Positions 25,158 to 34,000 of a DNA stretch of 64,000 bases are shown one piece after another. Each line of letters starts with the position of its first letter. Positions within the stretch are counted from its first letter, which is position 1. The notes under the pieces were generated by a model that saw only the letters and a list, made by a program, of their open reading frames with translations, was not told the DNA's origin and made no database searches. The position numbers were made by a program, and so were the translations under genes. The stretch spans positions 1 to 64,000 of the forward strand of contig CAVSRU010000011.1 of the NCBI GenBank assembly GCA_963730535.1. Direction: 5' to 3'. Source of the DNA: DASSUW01 sp963730535 (lineage in GTDB: Bacteria > Actinomycetota > Thermoleophilia > Solirubrobacterales > Solirubrobacteraceae).

Positions 25158-25370
25158 ATGGAGACCGCGGGCAAGATCCTGCTCGTCACGGCCGCGACGC
25201 TCGCCCTGCTCGGCCTCGTACTGCTGCTCGTCGGCAAGCTCGGCCTCGGCCGGATCCCGGGCGACATCCTGATAGAGCGCGACGGGCTGACGATCTTCAT
25301 TCCGCTCGGCTCGATGCTCCTGCTCAGCATCCTCGGCTCACTCCTGCTGTACCTGATCCGGCAGCTCTGA
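25158..25370 (+). CDS. DUF2905 small membrane protein
   Basis: A 70-residue protein with two membrane helices around the cytoplasmic-type loop GLGRIPGDILIERDGLTIFIPLG, the hallmark of DUF2905. Function unknown. It begins nine bases after a CTATAC box with no ribosome-binding site. Its last 33 bases overlap the convergent membrane-protein gene. Confidence 0.85.
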   Translation: METAGKILLVTAATLALLGLVLLLVGKLGLGRIPGDILIERDGLTIFIPLGSMLLLSILGSLLLYLIRQL

Positions 25371-25949
25371 CCGCGGCTGCGGCGTGGGAGCAGCGGGAGC
25401 CGGGGTCGGCTGCATGGGCCGGCTGGCGGTCGGCGTGGGCGTCGGGGTCGGCGTCGGCTCCGGTCGCTTGGACGGCGACTTCCGGTCGCGACGGGCGTCG
25501 GTCGTGGGCGTCGGCTCGGCGGTCGGCGAGGCCGAGTCGGGCGTTCGGGCGGGCGCGGGACGGCGCTCGCCGTCGAACAACGTCGTGTCGCGCGCCCGCT
25601 CGGCGAACGCCCGGTTCAGCACCAGCTCGGCTGCGGTGAGGCCGGCGGCGCCCAGCCCGAACGCGGCGAGCCCGATGACCACGGCCCGCCCCCAGCGCGG
25701 GCGCGAACGGTGGACCTCGACCGTCGCCCGACCGCCGTCGCCGGAGCCCGTGCGCACTCTCACGAGCGCGGCCGGGCGCCGCAACGCCTCGGCGAACAGC
25801 GACATCAGGATGGGCGTCAGCGCGGCGGCGATGACCGTGCCGGGCTTCCACAGGGCGTGGACGATGACGGCGGCGGCGGCGCTCGACACGCTGGCGATGA
25901 CCAGGTCGGCCGGCGACAGGCGCTTCTCGTCCGAGGCGTCCCGGCCCAC
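25338..25949 (-). CDS. Hypothetical two-helix membrane protein with Pro/Thr-rich tail
   Basis: A 203-residue protein. Two hydrophobic helices (about 15-50 and 87-110) bracket a short basic loop; the rest is a disordered tail dominated by PTP repeats (PEPTPTPTPTPTASRP). Such tails commonly span the cell wall. GTG 25949 overlaps the TAG of the gene before it by one base, so it is translationally coupled and is the last gene of the long minus-strand operon. No family recognised. Confidence 0.6.
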   Translation of the reverse strand: MGRDASDEKRLSPADLVIASVSSAAAAVIVHALWKPGTVIAAALTPILMSLFAEALRRPAALVRVRTGSGDGGRATVEVHRSRPRWGRAVVIGLAAFGLGAAGLTAAELVLNRAFAERARDTTLFDGERRPAPARTPDSASPTAEPTPTTDARRDRKSPSKRPEPTPTPTPTPTASRPMQPTPAPAAPTPQPRSELPDQVQQE

Positions 25950-26314
25950 TAGCGCGGGCTGGACTGCCTCAGCGTCTCGAGCATGCCGTGCAAGTGGGCC
26001 GCGGCGCTTTCGACATCGGCGTACTTGCGCTGGCCGGCACGTGACTCGGCGGCGAGGACCGCGCAGCGGTGAATGGCGCGGAAATCCCCGTACGGGAACT
26101 TGTAGCGGCCCTTCGTGTCGGGCGGCCGCTCGTCGTCGATCGCAAGGTGCCAGCGCCCGAACTCGGCGTATCCGTGCGCGTCGATGAACGCGTTCTCATC
26201 GGCCGCGGACGGCTGGTGCTCGCTCCAGTCGTCGCGGTCGTCGAGGACGACCTTGCGCTCGGCGATCAGTTGCTTCGCATGGTCGTAGCCAGGGCTGTGG
26301 AGCTTGACGGCCAT
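25949..26314 (-). CDS. Conserved hypothetical protein (DUF6582-like)
   Basis: A 121-residue soluble protein. Pieces such as KLHSPGYDHAKQLI, FGRWHLAIDDE, KGRYKFPYGDF and AAAHLHGMLE match a family I remember as DUF6582, common in actinobacteria and uncharacterised. It follows the esterase fusion gene by three bases in the same operon and overlaps the following membrane-protein gene by one base. Confidence 0.7.
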   Translation of the reverse strand: MAVKLHSPGYDHAKQLIAERKVVLDDRDDWSEHQPSAADENAFIDAHGYAEFGRWHLAIDDERPPDTKGRYKFPYGDFRAIHRCAVLAAESRAGQRKYADVESAAAHLHGMLETLRQSSPR

Positions 26315-26317
26315 CGG

Positions 26318-28271
26318 TCACACCCCCCAGGGATAGGTTTCGGGCAGGTCGCCGGCCTCCCATTCGCTGCTGCGCTCGAGGGGCTCGAGCGCGTGCGTCT
26401 CGTCGAGATGGATCACGGCGTCGAACTGGTCGGCCAGGCGGGCGTGGAAGTAGTGCGAGACGCGCTCGGTCTCGGGCCGGTAGACGACGCCGATGGCGCG
26501 CTCGAGCCGCCGGCCGCTCAGCTCGCCGGGCTCGAGCCAGAAGCGGTCCGGCCCGCGCTCGTGGAACAGCTCCTCCCAGCTGCCCGGGAGCGCGCGGCGC
26601 AGCCGCTTGCGCTCCGCCGGACCGCCCCAGTCCGACGCGGCGGTCACGGTTCCCTCGTACGTCGTGAAGCCGACGAGCAGCGTCTCGTCGCCGTGGTGCT
26701 CCCGCACGAGCTGACCAAGGTTGAGCTGCCCGGCCTGCGCCAGCTCCGTCGCACGCTCGTCACCAAGGTGCGAGTTGTGCGCCCACACGACGACCTTCGC
26801 CGGCCCGCTGGTGCGCTCCAGATGGGCGACGAGCTCGTCAAGCGTCTCGGCCATGTGCCGGTCGCGCAGGTTCCAGCTCTCCACCCCGCCGCGGAACATC
26901 GCCCGGTAGTACTCCTCGGCGTCGACCACGAGCCGGGCGTTCTGCTCGGCGAAGAACTGCCCGTCAGGGTCGACGCGCCCGTTCCGGCGCGCCATGGCCT
27001 GAAGCTCGACGAGCTGCTGTACCGCCTCCTGCTCGCACGGCTCCGCGCCTGCGATGCCGGCCTCGTACGCGTAGACCTGCGGATCGCGGCCGAACTGGTC
27101 GAAGCACGCGTAACGCTCCCGCGCCCGCTGCGCGGCCTCGCGATCGACGCCGTCGAGGTACTCGATCACCGCCTCCATCGACCGGTGGAGGCTGTAGAGG
27201 TCGAGGCCGTAGAAGCCGACCGTCGGCGTCGCGGCCGCGAGCGCGTCGTTGTACTCGCGCAGCGAGCGTCACGAACTCCGCCACCTCGACGTTGCGCCAC
27301 ATCCAGGTCGGGAAGCGCCGGAAGTCGGCGAGCGCCTCCTCCGCGGTCGAGTCGTCGCTCGCCGCGCGCACGAAGCGGTTGACCCGGTAGGCATCCGGCC
27401 AGTCGGCCTCGACTGCGACGGCCGTGAAGCCGCCCTCGGCGATCAGGCGCTTCGTGATCTCCGCGCGCTCGCGGTAGAACTCCTGCGTGCCGTGCGACGC
27501 CTCGCCGATGAGGACGAAGCGGGCCCGCGTCGCACGCTCGATCAGGTCGTCGTAGTCCGACGCCTCGCCACGGAGCGGTCGCACCGCCTCAGGGCCGCGG
27601 GCGACCGGGGGACGGCGCGCCTGCTCGAGCAGCACCCGGACCTCGTCGTCGGACGTCTGCGAGAAGTCCTCGTACCAGAGTCCCACGGCCTGCAGCGGCC
27701 GCGGCGTGATCATGCACACCACATCGTCGGCCACGGCGCGCAGGCTGTCGCACACGCCCGGGTCGGCGACCGGGACGGCGACGACGACCCGTGTCGGCTC
27801 GTCGGCCCGCAGGGCATGCAGCGCCGCCAGCATGGTCGCCCCCGTGGCCAGCCCGTCGTCGACGAGGATGACCGTGTGGCCGGCGACGTCGGGAGGCGGG
27901 CGGTCACCGCGGTACGTCCGCTCGCGGCGCTGCAGCTCGCGCCGCTCCTTGGCGTCGATCGCCTCGACCCACTCGGCCGGCAGGTCCAGCGACTCGACCA
28001 GCTGGGTGTTGAGAACGCGGATGCCACCGGTGGCGATCGCGCCGAGCGCGTGCTCCTCGTGTCCCGGCACGCCGAGCTTGCGCACGAGAAATACGTCCAG
28101 GGGCGCGTCCAGCGTCCGCGCGATCTCGTAGCCCACGGGCACGCCACCGCGCGGCAGGGCGAGCACGACGACATCGTCGCGGCCCGCGTAGTCGCGCAGC
28201 CGCTCGGCCAGCAACCGGCCGGCGTGCGCGCGGTCGCGGAAGCGCTGGGTTCCTGGCGCCGCTCGTGTCAT
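26318..28271 (-). CDS. Phosphoribosyltransferase / erythromycin esterase-like fusion (one frameshift)
   Basis: About 650 residues when repaired. The N-terminal 210 residues are a type I phosphoribosyltransferase with VILVDDGLATGATM binding PRPP. The remainder is an erythromycin-esterase-like domain (LIGEASHGTQEFYRER, KRLIAEGGFTAVAVEADWPDA, VVWAHNSHLGD). This fusion is frequent in actinobacteria; its substrate is not known. An extra base near 27262-27265 breaks the frame after VAEFVTL, and similarity resumes with LREYND and VGFYGLDLYSLHRSMEAV. Sequence error and recent inactivation are both possible. ATG 28271 overlaps the stop of the glycosyltransferase gene (ATGA). Confidence 0.8.
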
Positions 28272-29236
28272 CTCGTCGCTCCACTAGGCCGTCCCGGCGC
28301 CGCGTCGAGTGCGGCGAGCACCGCGGCCACGGGGATGTCGAGCAGGCCCGGATCGGGCCAGGAGCCGTGGGGGTCGCCGCTGCGGCCGGCCCACAGCGCG
28401 GCGTGGGGGCCGCCCGCGGGCGGGGCGGGCGGGGCGGGCGGGCCCCATTCTCTGGGCGGCGTCGGACCGAACAGCACAACCGACGGCGTGGCGAGCGCGG
28501 TCGCCATGTGGGCGATCCCGGTGTCACCGCAGACGACCCGCGCGGCGACGGCGACGGCGGCGGCGAGCTCGATCAGCGTCGTGCGTCCCGCGAGCACGGC
28601 GGTGCGCGGGAGCCCGGCGGCGTCCGCCACCGCGCAGGCGAGCGCGCGCTCGTCCGCGCTACCCGTGATCGAGACGCGCCGGCCGGCCGCCCGCTCAGCG
28701 CGGGCGACCGCCGCCCACCGTGGGGCCGGCCAGCGCCGGGCCGCGGCGGCGGCGCCGGGGTGGATGAGCGTCGCCCCGCGCGCCACGTCGGGCGCCGGTG
28801 CGCGCGGCGCGGAGATCCGCAGGTCGGTCGGGTCGGCGGGGATCCCGGATTCGGACAGCAGCCGGCACCAGCGCGCGACCTCGTGCTCGCCGGCGCGCCA
28901 CGCCACCGCGCCGGGCCACACCGCCGCGTGCCCGAACGCCAGCATCCGCCGCGGGCGCGCGGCCAGGAGCGTCGCGTGGCTCTGCGGGCCGCGGCCGTGG
29001 AGGTTGACGGCGACGGCGGCGCCGTGGACCGCCGGCGGCAGCGGGCGCAGTGGCGCGGCGTCGGCGACCTCGTCGACCGCGCCGGTGAGCGCCGCCAGGC
29101 CGGCGAGCGCACCCGGTGCCGCGAGCACACGGCGATGGTCGGGGAACGCGCGGGCGAGCCCGCGCAGGGCGGGCACGGCGGTCAGCAAGTCGCCGACGCC
29201 GAGCGCGCGGTAGGCGACGAGCAGCGGCGCGGTCAC
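28268..29236 (-). CDS. Glycosyltransferase family 9 (heptosyltransferase-like)
   Basis: A 322-residue GT-B enzyme. VAYRALGVGDLLTAVPALRG at the N-terminus and CGDTGIAHMATALATPSVVL near the C-terminus are the GT9 acceptor-side and nucleotide-heptose motifs. GT9 enzymes move heptose from ADP-heptose to a growing oligosaccharide. It lies directly after the heptose activation genes, supporting a heptosyl donor. A Pro/Ala-rich insert (PPAPPAPPAGGP) precedes the end. GTG 29236 overlaps the preceding stop. Confidence 0.82.
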   Translation of the reverse strand: MTAPLLVAYRALGVGDLLTAVPALRGLARAFPDHRRVLAAPGALAGLAALTGAVDEVADAAPLRPLPPAVHGAAVAVNLHGRGPQSHATLLAARPRRMLAFGHAAVWPGAVAWRAGEHEVARWCRLLSESGIPADPTDLRISAPRAPAPDVARGATLIHPGAAAAARRWPAPRWAAVARAERAAGRRVSITGSADERALACAVADAAGLPRTAVLAGRTTLIELAAAVAVAARVVCGDTGIAHMATALATPSVVLFGPTPPREWGPPAPPAPPAGGPHAALWAGRSGDPHGSWPDPGLLDIPVAAVLAALDAAPGRPSGATR

Positions 29237-29922
29237 GGCCAGCTGGGCTCGGTGGCGGGCGCCACCAGCAGCTCGCGCAGTTCGCAGCCGGGCGGCTGGC
29301 GGAGCGCGAAGACGACGGTCTGCGCCACGTCCTGGGGCCGGTTCAGCTCTTGGTCGGGCGCCGGCATGAACTCCGCCGGGCGGCCGTCGAAGAACGGCGT
29401 CCGCATGCCGCCTGGGAGCAGCAGCGTGACGCCGACGCGGTCGCCGGTCTCCGCCGCCAGCGCGCGGGTGAACCCGACGACGCCGAACTTGCTCGCGCAG
29501 TAGGCCGTGGCCGCGGGCAGCGCTCGGACGCCGAGCGTGGACGCGACGGTGACCACGCGGCCGTGCGAGCGCTCCAGGTACGGCAGGGCGGCGCGCACCA
29601 CGGCCGCGGTGCCGAGCAGGTTGACCGCGACGACCCGGTCCCAGGCGTCGCCGTCAACGTCGCCGAGATCGCCGCAGGCATCGATCCCGGCCGCAGTCAC
29701 GACCGCGTCCAGGCCGCCGTGCTCCTCGGCGATCCGGCGCACCACCAGCTCGGTTGCACGCGCGCGCGCGAGATCGACCGGCTCGAACGCGAGCCCGTCG
29801 GCCGGCGGCTTGAGATCGAGGACCACCGGCGTTCCGCCCTCGTCGCGCACGGCCGCCGCCACCGCGGCGCCGAGCCCGGAGGCTCCGCCGGTGACCAGGA
29901 CGGTTCCCAGCTCAGAGCGCAC
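29233..29922 (-). CDS. Short-chain dehydrogenase/reductase
   Basis: A 229-residue classical SDR. TGGASGLGAAVAA is the cofactor-binding motif, STLG and YCASK supply the catalytic Ser, Tyr and Lys, and LLPGG follows. It is much shorter than the heptose epimerase HldD and has the classical rather than extended layout, so it probably reduces or oxidises another sugar or lipid in the glycan pathway. Start GTG 29922 overlaps the end of hldE by 11 bases; the end overlaps the GT9 gene. Confidence 0.85.
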   Translation of the reverse strand: MRSELGTVLVTGGASGLGAAVAAAVRDEGGTPVVLDLKPPADGLAFEPVDLARARATELVVRRIAEEHGGLDAVVTAAGIDACGDLGDVDGDAWDRVVAVNLLGTAAVVRAALPYLERSHGRVVTVASTLGVRALPAATAYCASKFGVVGFTRALAAETGDRVGVTLLLPGGMRTPFFDGRPAEFMPAPDQELNRPQDVAQTVVFALRQPPGCELRELLVAPATEPSWP

Positions 29923-31246
29923 GGGCCACCTCGATCAGCCGGCTCGTCGACCGGCCGCTCACGTACGGCACGATCACGGCCCGGCCGCCCCAGGCTGCCA
30001 GGACCTCGGCCTCGGGCAGGTCCGCGACCGCGTAGTCGCCGCCCTTGGTCCAGATGTCGGGCCTGATATCGCGCAGGACCTCACGCGGGTCGTCGTCTTC
30101 GAACAGCGCCACGGCGTCCACGCAGCCGAGCCCCGCAAGGACCGCGGAGCGATCGTCCTGCGCGACGAGCGGGCGATCGGCTCCCTTGAGGCGCCGGACG
30201 GAAGCGTCCGAGTTCAGGCAGACGATCAGGCAGTCGCCGAGGGCGCGCGCCGCCTGCAGCATCCGCACGTGGCCCGCATGGAGGAGGTCGAAGCAGCCGC
30301 CGGTCGCGACGACGGTGCCGCCCTGCGAACGCACGCGGGCCGCGAGCTCGAGCGCGCCGTCGGCGGCAGGTCGCGCGCCGCCGCGGCTCATAGCCGAGGC
30401 GCCGCCGGCGGCGACGAACGCCGACGCGGCGTCCACGGCGGCCTGCACCGCCTCGGACGGGGAGGCGCCCGCAGCGAGCCGCGTCGCCGCCGCGGCGGCG
30501 AAGCTGTCGCCCGCGCCGCAGGCGTCGCCGGCTGCGACTCTCGGGGCGGGCACCGCGAGCGCTGGGCCGGCCCCCGGCACGAGGACGGCCCCGCGCGACG
30601 CGCGCGTGACGCACACGTTCACGGCGCGCCAGCGTGCGGCGAGCAGCCGCGCGGCCGCCTCCACCGACGCCAGCGAGGAGCCCTCTACGCCCGCCTCCCG
30701 TTCGTTGGGCATCGCGAGCGTCACGCCGGGGATCGGCTCCGGCCCCCGCGGGTGCGGGTCCCAGGCGACCGGCGCTCCGCGCTCGGCCAGGACGGCCCGC
30801 AATGCGGGGTCGGCGGCGACGCCGAAGCCGTAGTCGGAGACGAGGACGGCGGAGGCGCCGCGCAGGACCCGCAGCGCCTCGCCGGCCGACCGGCCGCGGC
30901 TCGGAACGCCGGCGCCGGAGTCGAGCCGCACGAGCGTTCGCCCGCCGGCGCGGACCCGGATCTTCTGCGGCGTGGCGCCGTCGAGGCCGATGTCGCAGAC
31001 GCATACGCCCGCGTCGGCGAGCAGGCCGGCCAGGCGACGGCCGGCAGCGTCGTCGCCCAACGCGCAGACGAGCGTCGTCCGCGCGCCGGCGGCCGCGGCC
31101 AGCGTCGCCGCCAGGCCGGCGCCGCCGGCGCGCGGGCGCTCGACGATGTCGTCGACCACGGGCACCGGTGCGTCGGGCGCCAGCCGCTCGGCACGGCCGT
31201 CGAGGTCGCGGTCGAGCAGGGCGTCGCCGACGACGACGAGGCTCAT
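29912..31246 (-). CDS. hldE: Bifunctional heptose-7-phosphate kinase / heptose-1-phosphate adenylyltransferase
   Basis: A 444-residue two-domain enzyme. The PfkB-type kinase occupies residues 1-300 (ERPRAGGAGLAATLAAAAGA; GDACGAGDSFAAAAA with the catalytic Asp). The nucleotidyltransferase follows (GGCFDLLHAGHVRMLQ with HxGH; IWTKGGDYAVADLPE). HldE makes D-glycero-beta-D-manno-heptose 1,7-bisphosphate and later ADP-heptose. With GmhA upstream and a GmhB domain in the same operon the path from sedoheptulose-7-phosphate is complete except for the epimerase HldD. ATG 31246 overlaps the gmhA stop. Confidence 0.87.
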   Translation of the reverse strand: MSLVVVGDALLDRDLDGRAERLAPDAPVPVVDDIVERPRAGGAGLAATLAAAAGARTTLVCALGDDAAGRRLAGLLADAGVCVCDIGLDGATPQKIRVRAGGRTLVRLDSGAGVPSRGRSAGEALRVLRGASAVLVSDYGFGVAADPALRAVLAERGAPVAWDPHPRGPEPIPGVTLAMPNEREAGVEGSSLASVEAAARLLAARWRAVNVCVTRASRGAVLVPGAGPALAVPAPRVAAGDACGAGDSFAAAAATRLAAGASPSEAVQAAVDAASAFVAAGGASAMSRGGARPAADGALELAARVRSQGGTVVATGGCFDLLHAGHVRMLQAARALGDCLIVCLNSDASVRRLKGADRPLVAQDDRSAVLAGLGCVDAVALFEDDDPREVLRDIRPDIWTKGGDYAVADLPEAEVLAAWGGRAVIVPYVSGRSTSRLIEVARAL

Positions 31247-31845
31247 GCCGCGTCTCCGGCCAGGCTGAGCGGGGGCTCGTGCGCGCGGACCGCGTCGTCG
31301 ACGGCGCCGCACAGCACGTGGACCGCGATCAGGTGGACCTCCTGGATGGTCGCCGTGTCGGGCGCGTCCACGCACAGCGCGTCGTCGCAGCGGAGCACGA
31401 GCGGGCTGCCGGCCGGGCCGGCCAGCGCCCACGTCCTCAGGCCGTGCGCGGCGGCCGCCTCGACCGCGGCGACGACGTTCGCCGAGCGGCCCGAGGTCGA
31501 CAGCGCGACGAGCACGTCACCGGGACGGCCGTGGCCGCGGACCTGGCGCGCGAACTGCTCCTCGATCCCGTAGTCGTTGCCGATCGCCGTCAGAGACGAA
31601 GCGTCGGAGCACAGCGCGATCGCGCTGAAGGGCTGCCGCTCGCTGCGAAAGCGGCCGACGAGCTCGGACGCAAGATGCGCGGCCTGGCTCGCCGAGCCGC
31701 CGTTGCCGGCCGCCAGCAGCCGCCCGCCGCCGAGCAGCACCGCGGCCAGCTCGCGGCCCCACGTCTCGAGCCGTGGGGCCTCCACGCGCAGCGCCGCCAG
31801 CGGGCCGGCGAGCGCGTCCAGGTGCCTCCGGACGCTGTCGGTCAC
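31243..31845 (-). CDS. gmhA: Sedoheptulose-7-phosphate isomerase (SIS domain)
   Basis: A 200-residue SIS-domain protein. GNGGSASQAAHLASELVGRF and STSGRSANVVAAVEAA are the phosphosugar-binding loops; TIQEVHLIAVHVLC near the end carries the Glu/His pair of GmhA. It turns sedoheptulose-7-phosphate into D-glycero-D-manno-heptose 7-phosphate, the first step to nucleotide heptose. GTG 31845 is chosen because it overlaps the TGA of the preceding gene (GTGA), the usual join in this operon; GTG 31860 is also in frame. Confidence 0.88.
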   Translation of the reverse strand: MTDSVRRHLDALAGPLAALRVEAPRLETWGRELAAVLLGGGRLLAAGNGGSASQAAHLASELVGRFRSERQPFSAIALCSDASSLTAIGNDYGIEEQFARQVRGHGRPGDVLVALSTSGRSANVVAAVEAAAAHGLRTWALAGPAGSPLVLRCDDALCVDAPDTATIQEVHLIAVHVLCGAVDDAVRAHEPPLSLAGDAA

Positions 31846-33077
31846 GCCCCCGCTCCCCACCGCGAGGCAGCCGGCTGCCCGGCGCGGCGCGTCGCCAGGA
31901 CGACCTCGTCGTAGACGTCGCGCGTGGCGGCGGCGACGCGCACGTAGTCATAGCGCCGTACCGCGCGGCGCCGGCCCTCGCGGCCGAGCTGTGCGCGGCG
32001 CGAAGCATCGGACAGGAGCTCGCGCAGCGCGCCGGCGAGCGCCGCGGGGTCGCGCGGCGGGACGTGCACGCCGGTGACCCCGTGCACCACGGAGTCGATC
32101 TGCCCGCCGACGGCGGTGGCGACCACCGGCACGCCGCACGCCATCGCCTCGAGCGGCACGATCCCGAACGGCTCGTACCACGGTGCGCAGACGACGACGT
32201 CGGCCGAGCGCATCAGTGCAGGCATCCCCTCGCGGTCGACCCGCCCGCGCAGCACCACCCGGTCGCCGACGCCGAGTCGGTCGGCGAGCGCGCGCAGCCG
32301 CTGCGCCTCCGGATCGCGCGCCAGTCCGCTCGCCTCGGGCCCGCCGGCGATGTGCAGCTCGGCCTCCGGCACCTCGGCGAGCGCGCTGATGGCGTTGCCG
32401 ATGCCCTTGCGCTCCACGAACCGGCAGGCGGCGACGAGCCGGTCGAGCCCGGGCGGCCGCGGCTCGGCGGGTCCGGCGGGGCTGAACCGCTCGACGTCGA
32501 CGCCGCACGGGATCACGGAGATCTGTCGGCGGTCCGCCCCCATGCGGAGCAGCTCGAACACCTCGTCGGTGCAGGTGGCGATGATCCGGTCGACCGCGGC
32601 GGCGATCCGCCGCTCGATCCCGAGCCGCTCCGGCGGGCTGGTGTCCTTGGCGCCCTGCTGGCGGCGCTTGACGGCTCCGAGTGCGTGGAAGGTGTGCACG
32701 ACGGGGATGCCGAGGTCGCGCACGGCGGACAGCGCGGCGAGCGCCGACATCCAGAAGTGCGCGTGCACCACGTCAGGGCGGTGTGCCGCCCACTGCGTCC
32801 GCAGCTCGCGTGCGAACGCGTCCATGTGCGGCAACAGCTCGTCCTTCGGCAGCGGCTCGGGAGGGCCGGCGGCGACGTGTTCGACGGTAACGCCCGGCGC
32901 GAGCGCCACCCGCCGTGAGGACGTCGTGTCGTCCCGCCGGGTGTGGACGACGACGCTGTCGCCGCGTCGTGCCAGCGCGATGGCCAGCGCCGCGACGTGC
33001 ACGTTCTGCCCGCCGGCATCGACGCCGCCGAGGACGGCGAGGGGGCTGGCGTGCTCGGAGACCATGGCGATCCTCAT
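31842..33077 (-). CDS. Glycosyltransferase family 4 (GT-B)
   Basis: A 411-residue retaining glycosyltransferase. The N-terminus (MRIAMVSEHASPLAVLGGVD, then GGQNVHVAALA) and the C-terminal EPFGIVPLEAMACGVPVVAT with E-x7-E are family 4 hallmarks and resemble sucrose-synthase/MshA-like members. The acceptor is probably the glycan built by this operon. ATG 33077 is preceded by GGAGG and overlaps the end of the next upstream gene by four bases. Confidence 0.87.
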   Translation of the reverse strand: MRIAMVSEHASPLAVLGGVDAGGQNVHVAALAIALARRGDSVVVHTRRDDTTSSRRVALAPGVTVEHVAAGPPEPLPKDELLPHMDAFARELRTQWAAHRPDVVHAHFWMSALAALSAVRDLGIPVVHTFHALGAVKRRQQGAKDTSPPERLGIERRIAAAVDRIIATCTDEVFELLRMGADRRQISVIPCGVDVERFSPAGPAEPRPPGLDRLVAACRFVERKGIGNAISALAEVPEAELHIAGGPEASGLARDPEAQRLRALADRLGVGDRVVLRGRVDREGMPALMRSADVVVCAPWYEPFGIVPLEAMACGVPVVATAVGGQIDSVVHGVTGVHVPPRDPAALAGALRELLSDASRRAQLGREGRRRAVRRYDYVRVAAATRDVYDEVVLATRRAGQPAASRWGAGA

Positions 33078-34000
33078 CGGGCCACCTCCTCGAGAACCTC
33101 GTCCCACGCGGCCAGGAATCGCTCCAGGCCGTAGCGCTCGAGCGCGGCGACGCGAGCGGCGGCGCCGCGCTCGCGCGCCTCGTCGGGATCGTCGATCAGA
33201 CGGCGCATCGCCGCGGCCAGGACGTCGAGCCGCGTCGAGATCGCGCCCGCCGCCATCGGGACGGCCTCGTGCGCCTCTGTCGTGCCGAGCGCGACGACCG
33301 GCATGCCGAGCTGCATCGCCTCGAGCAGTGACAGGCCGAGCGAGGTCCAGCGGATCGGGTGCAGGTAGACGCGACGCCGCGCCATCGCCGCGTGCAGCTC
33401 GCGCTGCGGCAGGTCCTCGATGCCGCCGATGCGGGCGGCATCGATCCCGAAGAGGTCGAGCGGCGCCTCGCGGGCGAATCGGCCGAGCAGGTCCGTGCCG
33501 GTCACGCGCCCGCGGCGGTGTGCCTCGTTGATGACGACGGCAGCACGCGGGAGGTCGCCCACGTACCGGTGGCCGGGGTCGACGATGCCGTGCTCGATCA
33601 CGCGCGTGGGCGTCGTGCCGGCGTCCCAGAACAGCGCGTTGAAGTGCGTGACGTGGACGAGCAGCAGGTCCGGCCGATCGGCGGCGGGATGGCGCATCTC
33701 GGCGATCCGGCCCTGCGGCGCGTCGTGCTCGACGTAGACCGTCGCGAGGTCGCGGCCGCGCAGCCATGCCGGCGCGAGCTGCTCGAGCTCGCGCGGGCGC
33801 TGGAGCACGACGACGTCGAAGTCCTCGTCCGCCAGGCGCTCGGGCGGCAGCTCGCGCACGCTCTCGGGCCAGTCGTACGTGCGCGCGCGGCCGATCCCGT
33901 CCGGCCCGTGGCCCGGCACGACCGGCACGACGTACTCGTGGCCGCCGTGGACGAACGCCGTGGTCCACGCGCCGTGGACGTGCCACAGGAGGATCCTCAC
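33074..34000 (-). CDS. Glycosyltransferase (GT-B, family 1/4-like)
   Basis: A 308-residue protein. The N-terminus (ILLWHVHGAWTTAFVHGGHE) and a mid-section with HFNALFWDAGTTPTRVIEHG resemble GT-B donors, and TSLGLSLLEAMQLGMPVVAL is the C-terminal nucleotide-sugar motif. Family assignment is approximate. GTG 34000 overlaps the end of the GT9 gene (GTGA), and its own stop overlaps the GT4 start. Confidence 0.8.
   Translation of the reverse strand: MRILLWHVHGAWTTAFVHGGHEYVVPVVPGHGPDGIGRARTYDWPESVRELPPERLADEDFDVVVLQRPRELEQLAPAWLRGRDLATVYVEHDAPQGRIAEMRHPAADRPDLLLVHVTHFNALFWDAGTTPTRVIEHGIVDPGHRYVGDLPRAAVVINEAHRRGRVTGTDLLGRFAREAPLDLFGIDAARIGGIEDLPQRELHAAMARRRVYLHPIRWTSLGLSLLEAMQLGMPVVALGTTEAHEAVPMAAGAISTRLDVLAAAMRRLIDDPDEARERGAAARVAALERYGLERFLAAWDEVLEEVAR

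Noticed and set aside
25430..25560. Tandem GTCGGCGTC-like repeats, considered as a DNA repeat element
   Set aside because: They encode the Pro/Thr-rich tail of the membrane protein on the minus strand and are explained by that.
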